Source: Variovorax gracilis
GTDB taxonomy: Bacteria > Pseudomonadota > Gammaproteobacteria > Burkholderiales > Burkholderiaceae_C
NCBI RefSeq assembly: GCF_030317115.1
Contig: NZ_JASZYF010000016.1
Span: 1-64,000, forward strand
Direction of reading: 5' to 3'
Length of the DNA: 64,000 nucleotides
Shown: positions 25,990 through 35,604 of the stretch, in pieces
Numbering within the stretch: position 1 is the first letter of the stretch
How the letters are laid out: each line of letters opens with the position of its first letter
Program-made: the position numbers and the translations under genes
Notes under the pieces: model-generated
Database searches by the model: none
What the model was told of the DNA's origin: nothing
What the model saw: only the letters and a program-made list of their open reading frames with translations

Positions 25990-27303
25990 ATGAACACCGA
26001 CCGAGGTCAACTCTTCTCCGACGCACTGCAGAAGGAGATCAAGAGCCGCTTCCACTACGTCGACCACGACATGAACGGACGCGAGCGCCTTTTCTTCGAC
26101 AACGCGGGAGGCTCCTTCCGGCTGAAGGCGGCAGTCGATCAGTTCGCCCGCATCGACGCATTGCCCGATTGCCCCGAGCGAATCCACGAGCTGGCGATCT
26201 ACCTGCAGGAAGTGCAGGCCAAGGGCACGGAGGACCTGCGCACGATCCTCAACGCGCAAGGCGGGAGCGTCTACGCGTCACTGACCGCATCGGGAGGCAT
26301 GTTCGACATGGTCCGTGCCATCGCCGAGCACATACCGGGCACGAACATGGTGACCACGGTGCTGGAGCATCCGTCGTCCTTCGATGCCATGTCCCTCTAC
26401 GCCGAGCGGACCGGAAAGGAACTGCGGGTCGCCAGGTCGAACGCGGTCACGGGCGGTATCGACGTGCAGGACATCGTCAGCCTGATCGACCAGGACACCT
26501 CCGTGCTGAGCGTGATCTATGCATCGAACATCTCGGGTGCCAAGCTCGACATCGCGGAAATCGTGAAGCAGGCGCGCGCCATCAAGCCGGAGCTCTACAT
26601 CGTGGTGGATGCGGTGCAGCACGCGCCGCATGGCCTGATCGACCTGCAGGCGACGCCGGTGGACGCCATCAACATCGCGCCCTACAAGTTCTTCGGATGC
26701 AGGGGATCGGGCATGTCGTGGCTGTCGGAGCGCGCCTCCGTGCTGCCGCATCACAAGCTGGCGGGCAAGAAGAAGGACTTCTGGGATCTGGGCAGCGCCG
26801 CCCCCTGGCAGTTCGCCGTGGTCACGGAGATCGTGAACTACGTTTGCTGGCTCGGCAGCCAGGTCGAGGAAGGCGGTGATCGGCGGGCGCTTTTCTCGCG
26901 GGGCATTCGCAGCATCGAGTTGCACGAGCGCGCCCTCCTGGCACGCATGCTCGATGGCAGCGAGGCCGCTCCCGGCCTGCGGCGGATGGACAACGTGAAC
27001 GTGTTCCTGGACTACGAGGACCTGCGGAAGCGTGACCTGATCCTCGCCGTCGGAATCGAGAACCTGGAGCACGCACAGGCCGTTCGCGAATACGAGAAGC
27101 GCGGGGTCATCGTCTACGAGCGCGTGGCGAGCAGCCTGTACTCCCGGCGAATGCTTCATTCCTTCGGACTCGAAGGGGCAGTGCGCGTGTCGCCGTTGCA
27201 CTGCCATTCCGTCGAGGACATCGACCGCTTCCTGAACGTGACGCTGGAGATCGGCCGGGCCTTCGCGAATCCGGCGGCCGTCGCTGTCGGCGCTCGAAGT
27301 TGA
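25990..27303 (+). CDS. Aminotransferase class V-fold PLP enzyme (cysteine desulfurase-like)
   Basis: A 437-residue PLP enzyme. FFDNAGGSF near the N-terminus, VVDAVQHAPHG (cofactor Asp and His/Gln) and APYKFFGCRGSG (Schiff-base Lys) mark the class V aminotransferase fold shared by cysteine desulfurases, isopenicillin N epimerase and kynureninase. The true reaction is unknown. It is divergent from a LysR gene and shares a promoter element with the amino-acid binding protein, so it probably acts on an imported amino acid. Confidence 0.85.
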   Translation: MNTDRGQLFSDALQKEIKSRFHYVDHDMNGRERLFFDNAGGSFRLKAAVDQFARIDALPDCPERIHELAIYLQEVQAKGTEDLRTILNAQGGSVYASLTASGGMFDMVRAIAEHIPGTNMVTTVLEHPSSFDAMSLYAERTGKELRVARSNAVTGGIDVQDIVSLIDQDTSVLSVIYASNISGAKLDIAEIVKQARAIKPELYIVVDAVQHAPHGLIDLQATPVDAINIAPYKFFGCRGSGMSWLSERASVLPHHKLAGKKKDFWDLGSAAPWQFAVVTEIVNYVCWLGSQVEEGGDRRALFSRGIRSIELHERALLARMLDGSEAAPGLRRMDNVNVFLDYEDLRKRDLILAVGIENLEHAQAVREYEKRGVIVYERVASSLYSRRMLHSFGLEGAVRVSPLHCHSVEDIDRFLNVTLEIGRAFANPAAVAVGARS

Positions 27304-27400
27304 GAGGGGCGAGTGCACGCAGTGAGCGTGTTCGCCGTCCGACGAACGTGGTTCGGACGGGCTAAAGTAGCCGCCTCATTGCGAGACCGGAAGGAATATC

Positions 27401-27778
27401 GTGGGCCTGATTGACGGAATGCTTGGCAATGCAGCCAAGATCGACGCGGCAAAGATTCAACAGGAGTTCAGCCGGATCCTGGCGCCGGGAGAGCGGGTCG
27501 AGCATGCGTACCAGCTGATCCGCGACTACTTCGTGTTCACCGACAAGCGATTCGTCCTCGTCGACAAGCAGGGTATACGGGGTAGCAAGGTCGAGTACCA
27601 CTCCATTCCCTACAAGAGCATCACGCACTTCAGCATCGAGACGGGCGGCACCTTCGATCTCGATGCGGAACTGAAGATCTGGATCTCCGGCACCGCCGCT
27701 CCCATCCAGAAGCAGTTCAACAAGAAGCTCAGCATCTACGAGGTGCAGAGCGTGCTGGCCAGCTACATCCTCAAGTGA
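27401..27778 (+). CDS. Bacterial PH-domain protein
   Basis: A 125-residue soluble protein. The core ERVEHAYQLIRDYFVFTDKRFVLVDKQG..KVEYHSIPYKSITHFSIE is the bacterial pleckstrin-homology pattern (YvbH-like). Function is unknown. GTG 27401 is the start, preceded by AAGGA. It is a stand-alone gene, with bestrophin convergent 9 bp downstream. Confidence 0.85.
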   Translation: MGLIDGMLGNAAKIDAAKIQQEFSRILAPGERVEHAYQLIRDYFVFTDKRFVLVDKQGIRGSKVEYHSIPYKSITHFSIETGGTFDLDAELKIWISGTAAPIQKQFNKKLSIYEVQSVLASYILK

Positions 27779-27787
27779 GTCCCGGGT

Positions 27788-28705
27788 TCAGGTCTGGATG
27801 TACCCGGTCGGCCCGGCGTCCACCTGTGGCGGTTGGGGTTCACCCATCATCTCGCGCAGCGTCGCCTCGATCATGGCCGACATCGCATCGAGCGCGAGGT
27901 CGTTGGGCTGGGTGCCGAAGGGCTCCTCGATCTCCGCGCCCAGTGCTTCGAGCGCGAAGAAGGTGTAGGCGATGAACGCGACGATCACCGGGGTCATGGG
28001 CCCGATCGAGTCGACCAGCCCGAAGGGCAGCAGCACGCAGTACAGGTAGATCGTGCGATGGATGATGACGGCGTATGTGAACGGAATGGGCGTGCCGGCA
28101 ATGCGCTCGCAGCCGCCCAGGGCTTCGGTCAGGCGGCCGAGCGGCACTTCCATGGCCTGGGCCAGCGGCGGTGACAACTGCCCTGCCTCGCGGCGGTCCC
28201 GCAACCATTCGCCTGCCATGAGCAGCAGCATCGCCGGCTTGTAGCGCGCGGCCTGCAGTCGCGAACACTCCTCTGCCGAAAGCAATCGCTCGAAATCGGC
28301 AGCCGGGTCCGTCATGCGCAACTGGTGGCGCAAGGCATGGACGAAAGCGACCAGGCGCGCTGTCAGCCTTTGCGCATCCGACGAGGGTGAATCGGCCAGC
28401 GTCAGCGCCTGCCGCACCAGCGTGCGCGTCTCGTTGAGCAGCGTGCCCCACAGCGTGCGTGCCTCCCAGTAGCGCGCATAGCTCGTGCTGTTGCGGAAGC
28501 CCAGGAAGATGGCCAGCGTCAGGCCGATGAGCGAGAAGGGCACGAAGTTGAGCGGGATCTTCCACGCGAACAGGCGCCCATGCAGCACGGTGACGAGGAT
28601 CGCGAAGGCGGTGGTCGCCAGCAACTGCGGCGCGATGACGGGCAGCACCGAGCCGCGCCAGACGAACAGCATGCGCAGCCAGTTGGGGCGCGGGCGGATG
28701 ATCAT
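27788..28705 (-). CDS. Bestrophin-family membrane channel protein
   Basis: A 305-residue membrane protein of the bestrophin (UPF0187) family, which form pentameric anion or cation channels. The conserved features are RPRPNW at the N-terminus, two hydrophobic segments (about 25-75), FLGFRNSTSYARYWEAR, and TPIPFTYAVIIHRTIYLYCVLLP with the later transmembrane segment. The IPFTY stretch corresponds to the family's pore region. The 224-bp gap upstream of it (28706-28929) shows nothing I recognise. Confidence 0.9.
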   Translation of the reverse strand: MIIRPRPNWLRMLFVWRGSVLPVIAPQLLATTAFAILVTVLHGRLFAWKIPLNFVPFSLIGLTLAIFLGFRNSTSYARYWEARTLWGTLLNETRTLVRQALTLADSPSSDAQRLTARLVAFVHALRHQLRMTDPAADFERLLSAEECSRLQAARYKPAMLLLMAGEWLRDRREAGQLSPPLAQAMEVPLGRLTEALGGCERIAGTPIPFTYAVIIHRTIYLYCVLLPFGLVDSIGPMTPVIVAFIAYTFFALEALGAEIEEPFGTQPNDLALDAMSAMIEATLREMMGEPQPPQVDAGPTGYIQT

Positions 28706-28929
28706 GGGGCAGGTGTCGGAGTCACCGGATCATTCGAGCCATGAGGCGCTCATTCTGACGCCAAGCGCCTGCGGACCGTCCGCTGCGGGCGTCACGACAT
28801 CAGGCCTGATCAGCCTGTTGCATCGATCTGGCGGTCGCCATGGCCGCGTGCACGCGGCGGTGGAGTTCTGCACGAACGACGAAGCCGCAGGCCCTCTGCG
28901 GGACAACTGCGGCTTGCGTCGGTCGCCCG

Positions 28930-30969
28930 TCAAGGCGTGATGGTCGGAATCCCGAGTTGCGTGAACACGGCATTGGCGGCCGGCAGGTTCAAGCGCGTCG
29001 TGTAGGTCGTGCGCTGCTTGGACTTGTAGCCGTAGTAGATCTGGCCACCGCGCTCCACCATGACGCGCTCGTAGTCGAACGATGCCGCAATCGCCGGCGG
29101 ATTCGACAGCGTCAGCACCCTGGCGTCACCCAGCGTGACGATGGTGTACGTCCCGGTGCCCACCGCCGTGCAGTTGCGGGGCGATCCGTTCACCTGCCGC
29201 TGCGGACAGGTGTAGTACGTGACCGCATTGCCACCCGTGAAGGCAAACCTGACGTACGTGTTGCCCGTCATGTAGGTCGTCGGATTGGCAAGGACCGGCG
29301 CAGTCCCGATGAAGCCCACGCTCAACGTGCTGTTGCCCCACCATTCATTGGGGTCCGGCCCCGCGACACCGTTGATGGTCCCCTGGCTGTAGACGCAAGG
29401 CGTGCCCTTGAACCGGGCGAGCATGGTCTCCATGCTGGTGACCGCGATGGTCGGCGAGGTGTTCGCCTCCGCGCTCAGGCAGACCGAGCCGGCGTTGGCG
29501 CGCGCGTCGTCCCCGGCCGAGATCGGGTCGGAGTAGCCGATGAGCGGTGACGTGACATCGAAGGCGTAGGCGCTTTGAGTGGACGTGGTGCTCTGGGTCA
29601 GCAGCTTCGACTTGGCGGGAAAGACCGCCGAGCCATAGTTGGCCGTTCCACCGCCCGTGTATCCCGCGGGGGGTGAGCCCCAGCTTGCGTAGTTGGGAAG
29701 ACTGGCCTGGATCACGGCGACGATGTCCGCGATCTTGCGATCGGAGATGTCGACCTCCGAGCGCTGTGACGAACTGAATTCGAGGCCGTCGCAGTAGTTG
29801 TTGTTGGCCGTGCGGCCGTTCGCGTCGCGCGCGGATTGCACGTTTTGCAGGCCGACCGGGCAGGTGACCCACGCGCTGCCGTTCCAGTGCTGGTCGTTTC
29901 GCCTCGAATAGGCGCCGCCTGTGGCCCATTCATAGAAGACGCCGGCCGTCATCGCCCGCGAATAGCCGCGATAGCGCGTATTGCCGCTGGAGTCCGGCGT
30001 GTTCTCCTCGGCCGACGCCATGAACACGCGGTAGTACCAGTTGCTCGCGTCGCCGAAGTTCATGAAGCTCAATGAGGCTCCCGCAGACGGCGTGGGGGCC
30101 TCGGCGGGTGCGCGTGCGGCCGCGACGACAAGCGGAAGCGAGCCTGCCGTGAGACCGCTGTCCGCATTGACCTCCGCCGCCCGGGCTGCCACCTGGGTCT
30201 TGCAGGTATCGGCGCTCAAGGACGCGCAGGCCGCCTGCAGTTCGGGGCTCTTCGCGACTTCCACGAGCGCCGGGAAGGATTCGACCGCCTTGTCAATGAT
30301 CGCCTTGTCGATGTCGCCCTGGGTCATCGCCGCACCCGTGAGGTCGGGGTTTCCGGCGGCCGGGGACAGTGTGCTCGTGTACTGCTGAACCGAGACCACG
30401 AACAGTCTCGCGGCGCTGGCGGCCACCTTGCCGCCGGCGCTCGTGTCGGTGGTGAAGTCCGCCAGCATCGACACGCTCAGCCCGGCTTGCGCCTGTGCCG
30501 CTGCCGCGGCGTCCGCCGTCGACGTGCCGTTGGCCTTGACCATGTACTGGACGATGGTGGTCAGCGGGCTGACCACTCCGGTGCTGTCCTTCGGCGCCGT
30601 CAGCTTGAAGGCCACCGGCACCGGGCCGGTGTCCGCATCGACTGCATCGGTGCCGACCAATGCCACGACGGGAGCCTTGCCCACGCTTGCATTCGGGACG
30701 TCCAGCGTGGCCACGCCCGAGCTATTGGTCTTGGCGGTCGGCTCGCCCGAGTCCAGCACGCCGTTCTCGTTCAGGTCGAGAAAGACAGACGCGTTGGAGA
30801 TCGCGCCGTCCACCACCTTGACGTCCACCTTGGTGCTGGTCGCCGGCGGCGGCGTCGTGCCGCTCCCTGCCAACACGCCCACCGGAATCCCGCCGCCGCC
30901 TCCTCCTCCGCACGCAGCCACGAGCATCGCGCACGCCACTGAAACCGAAGAAACCGCAAAAATCTTCAT
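28930..30969 (-). CDS. Large surface lipoprotein of unknown function
   Basis: A 679-residue lipoprotein with a signal peptide and lipobox LVAAC followed by a glycine run, then a Thr/Pro linker. Residues around 60-75 read VFLDLNENGVLDSGEP, a calcium-binding-loop-like segment seen in SdrD B-type and related repeat domains. The rest is rich in Ser, Thr, Asn and aromatic residues and is not recognised. It is likely exposed in the outer membrane or periplasm. ATG 30969 follows GGAGGGT; the gene is transcribed alone. Confidence 0.75.
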   Translation of the reverse strand: MKIFAVSSVSVACAMLVAACGGGGGGGIPVGVLAGSGTTPPPATSTKVDVKVVDGAISNASVFLDLNENGVLDSGEPTAKTNSSGVATLDVPNASVGKAPVVALVGTDAVDADTGPVPVAFKLTAPKDSTGVVSPLTTIVQYMVKANGTSTADAAAAAQAQAGLSVSMLADFTTDTSAGGKVAASAARLFVVSVQQYTSTLSPAAGNPDLTGAAMTQGDIDKAIIDKAVESFPALVEVAKSPELQAACASLSADTCKTQVAARAAEVNADSGLTAGSLPLVVAAARAPAEAPTPSAGASLSFMNFGDASNWYYRVFMASAEENTPDSSGNTRYRGYSRAMTAGVFYEWATGGAYSRRNDQHWNGSAWVTCPVGLQNVQSARDANGRTANNNYCDGLEFSSSQRSEVDISDRKIADIVAVIQASLPNYASWGSPPAGYTGGGTANYGSAVFPAKSKLLTQSTTSTQSAYAFDVTSPLIGYSDPISAGDDARANAGSVCLSAEANTSPTIAVTSMETMLARFKGTPCVYSQGTINGVAGPDPNEWWGNSTLSVGFIGTAPVLANPTTYMTGNTYVRFAFTGGNAVTYYTCPQRQVNGSPRNCTAVGTGTYTIVTLGDARVLTLSNPPAIAASFDYERVMVERGGQIYYGYKSKQRTTYTTRLNLPAANAVFTQLGIPTITP

Positions 30970-31205
30970 CGCACCCTCCGTTGTAATAGTTACCAAAAAG
31001 AACCACGATGAGGACCGTAAGCGTCGGCGAACCGGACCACATCACGCGGATTCGTCTTGCGGATGAAATCGATTCGTGCTAGCCGGCGAGCCAGCCGAGC
31101 GATAGGAGTTCAAGTGACCACGTGGAAGGCAGAATGCAGTCGACATGCAGGCACGGGCGAAACTGTCGCGTGCCAACGCCGCGTCCCATTTCGGTTGGAG
31201 TGCCA

Positions 31206-32291
31206 ATGGCTGTATTGCTGAGCGAGATCCAGTGGAGCGACCCGGTCCTGCCGGCCGCGCACGATGCGCAGTGGGAAGCCGAACTCAAGCGCCGCGGCGC
31301 CCAGGTGCTGGACGTCGACCGCCGGGTCGCACCCAGCCGCTGGCTGCGCGAGGCCGCCTACGAAGCGACGAACTACATACCGGCCGCCCTGCCGGAGCGA
31401 CTGCACCGCATCGGCAACATGGTGACGGCGCAGGAGAATTCGTGCCGCTACTGCTATGGCGCAAACCGCGCGTACATGAAGGTGCTGGGCTATTCCGAGT
31501 CCTTCATCCAGCAAGTCGAACGCGACGCGCAGATGGCCGAGCTGGACGACAAGGAGCGCGCGTACATCGCCTTCTGTCGCAGCCTGGCCCGGTCGAGGCC
31601 ACGCCCTGCCGCGGCCGAGCGTGCCGCCCTGCTCCAAAGCGGCTACACCCCGGCGCAGATCGGCGAGATCGCCTACGCGATCTCGTTCGGGTGCTTCTAC
31701 AACCGCGTCAGCACCTTGCTCGCTTGCCCGCCGGAGCAGAAGTTCGAGCGCATGGCCAGCGGCCCGTTCCGTTGGCTGCTCGCGCTCGCGATGCCGCTGA
31801 TGAAGAAGCTCACTCCGGGCAGGCCGGTGGAAGCGTCGCTGGATCGCGCCGCGCTGGCCGCCGGTCCCTTCGGCGTCGTGCTGGAGCCGCTTGCGGGCTT
31901 GCGGGCGGGCCGGGTCATGAAGGCGGCGCTCGACGGCGCGTTCGAGTCCGGTGTCCTGAGCCGCTGCGTGAAGGCGCTGATGTTCGCCGTGGTCGCGCGC
32001 ACGCTCGGCTGCCCGCATTGCGAAGGCGCCGCGACCCGACTGTTGCTCGAAGAGGGCCTGAGTGCCACGGAAATCGAAAACGCCCTGGCAACGCTTCGCT
32101 GCCCCCGATTGGCGCAACGAGAAGCCGGCCTGCTGGCGTGGACGCGCGACACGGTGTACTACGAACCTTCGTCGATCCAGCAAAAGACGCGCACCCTCGG
32201 TGCCGCGCTGGGCGACGATGCCCTGCTGGAAGCCATCGGCGTGGCATCGCTGGCGAACGGAACGGTTCGACTGGCCATGTTGGTGGAGTGA
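31206..32291 (+). CDS. AhpD-fold / carboxymuconolactone-decarboxylase-family protein, tandem CxxC
   Basis: A 361-residue protein with two all-alpha AhpD-like halves. The first has NSCRYCYGANRAY (CxxC near residue 80) and the second LGCPHCEGAATRL (CxxC near residue 265). In AhpD the second Cys is followed four residues later by a catalytic His; here those positions are Asn and Ala. It may act in peroxide or thiol redox chemistry or as a sensor. ATG 31206 follows TTGGAG. Its stop overlaps the GTG start of the nucleotidyl cyclase gene, so they are coupled. Confidence 0.8.
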   Translation: MAVLLSEIQWSDPVLPAAHDAQWEAELKRRGAQVLDVDRRVAPSRWLREAAYEATNYIPAALPERLHRIGNMVTAQENSCRYCYGANRAYMKVLGYSESFIQQVERDAQMAELDDKERAYIAFCRSLARSRPRPAAAERAALLQSGYTPAQIGEIAYAISFGCFYNRVSTLLACPPEQKFERMASGPFRWLLALAMPLMKKLTPGRPVEASLDRAALAAGPFGVVLEPLAGLRAGRVMKAALDGAFESGVLSRCVKALMFAVVARTLGCPHCEGAATRLLLEEGLSATEIENALATLRCPRLAQREAGLLAWTRDTVYYEPSSIQQKTRTLGAALGDDALLEAIGVASLANGTVRLAMLVE

Positions 32292-33070
32292 CGGCGCTGA
32301 CCTGGGTCCTCGCCGCGATCGGCGCCATCGGCCTGTCGGGACTGGCCGTGCTGGTCCTGCGTGGCCGCCGCCAGAACGACCAGCTCGAGAAGCTGCTGCT
32401 GGCCGCCGATGACAAGCTGGAGCGACTGCAACGCCAGTTCGAGCGCTTCGTGCCGGCCGACGTGGTGGAGAGGCTCACCCATGCCGGTGACGCCTTCAGG
32501 CCGGAGCGACGCCAGGTGACGATGCTGTTTGCCGATCTGCGCGGCTTCACCGCGTTGTGCGACCGGCTCGACCCGGCCGTCACGGTGAGCATCCTGAACG
32601 ACTACTTCCGCCACATGACGGTGGCCATCACCCGGCATCACGGCCACGTCACCGAGTTCGTGGGCGACGGCTTGCTGGCACTGTTCGGCGCCATGGAGTC
32701 CAACCCCTGGCAGGCGCGCGACGCCGTGATGGCCGCGCTGGAAATGCGATCGGAACTGGCACGCTACAACGCCACGCTGCGGGAGAAGGGCCTGCCTGAG
32801 CTGCGCTTCGGCATCGGCATCCACGGCGGGGAGGTGGTGGCGGGCGTGATCGGCACCGCCGGCCTGTCGAAGTTCAGCGTGACGGGCGACCCGATCAACG
32901 TCGCCTCGCGGGTCGAGGGGCTGACGAGCAAGTACGAAGTCGACCTGCTCGTCACGGAGGACATCCGCCGCACGCTCGATGGCCAGTTCCGCCTGCGGCC
33001 GATGCCGCCAGCCATGGTCAAGGGCAAGGCCGAGCCGATCCTGACCTATTACGTGGAGGCCGAGGAATGA
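32288..33070 (+). CDS. Class III adenylate/guanylate cyclase
   Basis: A 260-residue protein with one N-terminal transmembrane segment (about residues 4-22), a coiled-coil linker (DDKLERLQRQFERF) and a class III cyclase domain. Metal-binding Asp residues are in MLFADLRGF and FVGDGLLALFG, and the transition-state Asn-Arg in GDPINVASRVE. All key residues look intact, so it should make cAMP or cGMP. GTG 32288 overlaps the AhpD-like stop (GTGA), suggesting that the redox protein may control cyclase activity. Confidence 0.87.
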   Translation: MTALTWVLAAIGAIGLSGLAVLVLRGRRQNDQLEKLLLAADDKLERLQRQFERFVPADVVERLTHAGDAFRPERRQVTMLFADLRGFTALCDRLDPAVTVSILNDYFRHMTVAITRHHGHVTEFVGDGLLALFGAMESNPWQARDAVMAALEMRSELARYNATLREKGLPELRFGIGIHGGEVVAGVIGTAGLSKFSVTGDPINVASRVEGLTSKYEVDLLVTEDIRRTLDGQFRLRPMPPAMVKGKAEPILTYYVEAEE

Positions 33071-33091
33071 GCGCCCTCGAGCGCCCGTGAC

Positions 33092-35467
33092 CTATCGCGC
33101 GCGAGCCGGCTTGCCCGTCGCGACAGCCAGTGGTCCCAGTTCGACGGTCACCTTGTCGATGGTGCCCGTGAAGGCGAAAGGCATCTTGTAGGTGAAGTCG
33201 ATCGGCGAGCCGATGTCCATGCCCACGTCCAGCCCCTCGCCAAGGGAGAACTGGATCGGGATGGTGCGCTCCAGCCGGCCCTCCGCGATCTTCCTGCCGT
33301 TGGCACTCATGGTGAAGGTGCCGCCCTTGCCCATGCCGCCGCCGTCGTACTTGAAGGCGACCACCAGCTTGTTCCGGCCCTTGGGCAGCGGGTTCTTCGC
33401 GGTGAACGTGGGCCGGTCGATGCTGAGGTAGTTGTAGACGAAGGTCGGCTTGCCTTCGCGCAGGTACAGGCCGTAGCCGCCTTCGAGGCCGCCGTGCGTC
33501 ACGATCATTCCTTCGGCCTTCCCCTCGGGCACCTCGATGTCCGCCGTGATGGTCCATGACTTGTTGCACATCGCGGGGGATGCAGCGTCGGGCAGGCCGA
33601 TGGTGCCGGGGTAGTAGGTCATGCGGGTGCGTCCGGCAATGAGGCTGGGCCGCCCCATGAGTTCGGCATTCATCCGGATGGTGGCGCGCCAATCGAGTGG
33701 CAGCACGTTGTACTTGGCGGCCTCCACCCACCAGAGGTCCTGCAGCTTGCGCAGCATGTCCGGGTGCTTCCTGGCAAGGTCGTTGGCCTGGGAGAAGTCT
33801 TCCTCGATGTTGTAGAGCTCCCAAGGCGCCTTGTCCGGGTCCCACTCCTGGCGGTTCGGGTCCCACGGGACGAACGATGGCGAAGAGGCCATCCAGCCGT
33901 CGTGATACAGGCCGCGATTGCAGCCCAGCTCGAAGTATTGCGTGTTGCGCGGGCTCTTGGCATCCGCGCTGCCGAGGGTGTCGGCAAAGCTCCTGCCTTC
34001 GATGGGCTTCTGCCTGACCCCGTTCAGGTCGGTCGGTGCGGTGACGCCGCAGAGTTCGTAGATCGTCGGCACGATGTCGATGGTGTGGATGAACTGGTCG
34101 CGCAAGCCACCCTTGTCCTTGATGCGCGACGGCCACGAGATGATCATCGGATTGCGGGTGCCGCCGAAGTGGCTGGCGACCTGCTTGGTCCACTGGAAGG
34201 GCGTGTTCATCGCATGGGCCCACGCGGACGGGAAGTGATTGAAGTGCTTCGGCCCGCCCAGCTCTTCGATCGCCTTGATGTTGTCCTGCCACTTCTCGGA
34301 GAAGCCGTTGAAGAACAGGTTCTCGCAGAGCGACCCCTCGAGCCCGCCCTCGGCGCTGGCGCCGTTGTCGCCAGCGATATAGATGAAGAGCGTGTTGTCG
34401 GCGTCGGGCAGTTGCTTGCAGGCTTCGACGACACGGCCGAGTTCGTGGTCGCAATGCGCCGCATAGCCCGCGAAGACTTCCATCATCCGCGCGTAGAGGC
34501 GCTTCTGGTCGGCATTCAGCGAGCTCCATGCCGGCAGGCCCTTGGAGCGCGTGGTCAGCTTCGTGCCCTTCGGAATGACGCCGAGCTTGAGTTGCCTCGC
34601 ATGGGTCTGCTCGCGGTACTTGTCCCAGCCGCCATCGAACTGGCCCTTGAACCTGTCGATCCATTCCTGCGGCGTGTGGTGCGGCGCGTGGGTCGCGCCG
34701 GTCGCCAGATAGAGGAAGTAGGGCCGGTCGGGCGCGATGCTCTTGGCCTGGCGAACCCACGCAATGGACTTGTCGGCGAGGTCGGTGGTGAGGTGGTAGT
34801 CCGGGTCCGTCGAGGCCGGCACCAGATCGCGGTTCTGGTACAGGATCGGGTTCCAGTGGTTCATGTCGCCACCGTTGAAGCCGTAGAAGTAGTCGAAGCC
34901 CAGGCCGTTGGCCCAGCGATCGAAGGGCCCGGCCATGCTGGTTTCCCACGTCGGCGTGTTGTGGTTCTTGCCGACCCATGCCGTCATGTAGCCGTTCTGC
35001 CGCAGCACTTCACCCATCGTGCCGCAGCTGCGCGGCAGGATGCAGGTGTAGCCGTCGTAGCCGGTCGCAAGCTCGGTGATGCCGGCGAAGGCGGTGGAGT
35101 GGTGGTTGCGCCCGGTGATCAGCGCCGCGCGCGTGGGACTGCACAGCGCGGTCGTGTGGAAGCGGTTGTAGCGCAGGCCTTCGGCGGCCAGCTTGTCCAT
35201 CGTGGGCGAAGGGATGCCGCCGCCGAAGGTGCCGTACTGGCCGAAGCCGCAATCGTCGATCAGGATCAGGACGATGTTCGGCGCGCCCTTGGGGGCTTGC
35301 ACCGGCTGCGGGAACCGGGCCGGGTCCGAATCGAGGTACGTGCGCCCGACTTCGCCGGGGAAGTGGAAGTCCGGGCGAGGGAGTATTTCAGGGGTGCTGC
35401 CGTTCGCAGGGGCTGCTGCTGTTGCGCCTTGCGTGCGCGAAACGGGACTGCTGGGCTTCTTTGCCAT
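33092..35467 (-). CDS. Arylsulfatase (formylglycine-dependent sulfatase)
   Basis: A 791-residue sulfatase. Asp71-Asp72 in ILIDDCGFGQYG bind calcium, and the formylglycine signature LCSPTRAALITGR has its Cys at residue 109. The length and the C-terminal concanavalin-like region (KYDGGGMGKGGTF..) match bacterial arylsulfatases. There is no Sec or Tat signal peptide, so it appears cytoplasmic. It hydrolyses sulfate esters; formylglycine-generating enzyme is not in this window. ATG 35467 follows CAGGAG. An in-frame extension upstream to 35662 is treated as non-coding. Confidence 0.93.
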   Translation of the reverse strand: MAKKPSSPVSRTQGATAAAPANGSTPEILPRPDFHFPGEVGRTYLDSDPARFPQPVQAPKGAPNIVLILIDDCGFGQYGTFGGGIPSPTMDKLAAEGLRYNRFHTTALCSPTRAALITGRNHHSTAFAGITELATGYDGYTCILPRSCGTMGEVLRQNGYMTAWVGKNHNTPTWETSMAGPFDRWANGLGFDYFYGFNGGDMNHWNPILYQNRDLVPASTDPDYHLTTDLADKSIAWVRQAKSIAPDRPYFLYLATGATHAPHHTPQEWIDRFKGQFDGGWDKYREQTHARQLKLGVIPKGTKLTTRSKGLPAWSSLNADQKRLYARMMEVFAGYAAHCDHELGRVVEACKQLPDADNTLFIYIAGDNGASAEGGLEGSLCENLFFNGFSEKWQDNIKAIEELGGPKHFNHFPSAWAHAMNTPFQWTKQVASHFGGTRNPMIISWPSRIKDKGGLRDQFIHTIDIVPTIYELCGVTAPTDLNGVRQKPIEGRSFADTLGSADAKSPRNTQYFELGCNRGLYHDGWMASSPSFVPWDPNRQEWDPDKAPWELYNIEEDFSQANDLARKHPDMLRKLQDLWWVEAAKYNVLPLDWRATIRMNAELMGRPSLIAGRTRMTYYPGTIGLPDAASPAMCNKSWTITADIEVPEGKAEGMIVTHGGLEGGYGLYLREGKPTFVYNYLSIDRPTFTAKNPLPKGRNKLVVAFKYDGGGMGKGGTFTMSANGRKIAEGRLERTIPIQFSLGEGLDVGMDIGSPIDFTYKMPFAFTGTIDKVTVELGPLAVATGKPARAR

Positions 35468-35578
35468 GGTGTCGCTCCTGAAGTGGTTGCGCGAACCGGA
35501 ACGGGGGCAAGGGTGTCCCCTGGGCGGTGACGGGCAGGGCGCAAGAGTGGCCTTGGCCGGAATCGAGCGCAATTGCAC

Positions 35579-35604
35579 CTTGGTGCAGCCGCGATCGCAC
35601 CAAG
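35579..35604. promoter_or_regulatory. Perfect 8-bp inverted repeat in the sulfatase/response-regulator gap
   Basis: CTTGGTGC (35579-35586) and GCACCAAG (35597-35604) are perfect inverted copies with a 10-nt spacer, so their centres are 18 bp apart. The site lies in the 211-bp divergent region between the arylsulfatase and the response regulator and looks like a dimeric operator. The binding protein is unknown. Confidence 0.45.

Noticed and set aside
31145..32287. N-terminal extension of the nucleotidyl cyclase into the AhpD-like gene's region
   Set aside because: The extension overlaps a recognisable gene in another frame; GTG 32288 overlapping that gene's stop gives a sensible membrane-anchored cyclase.
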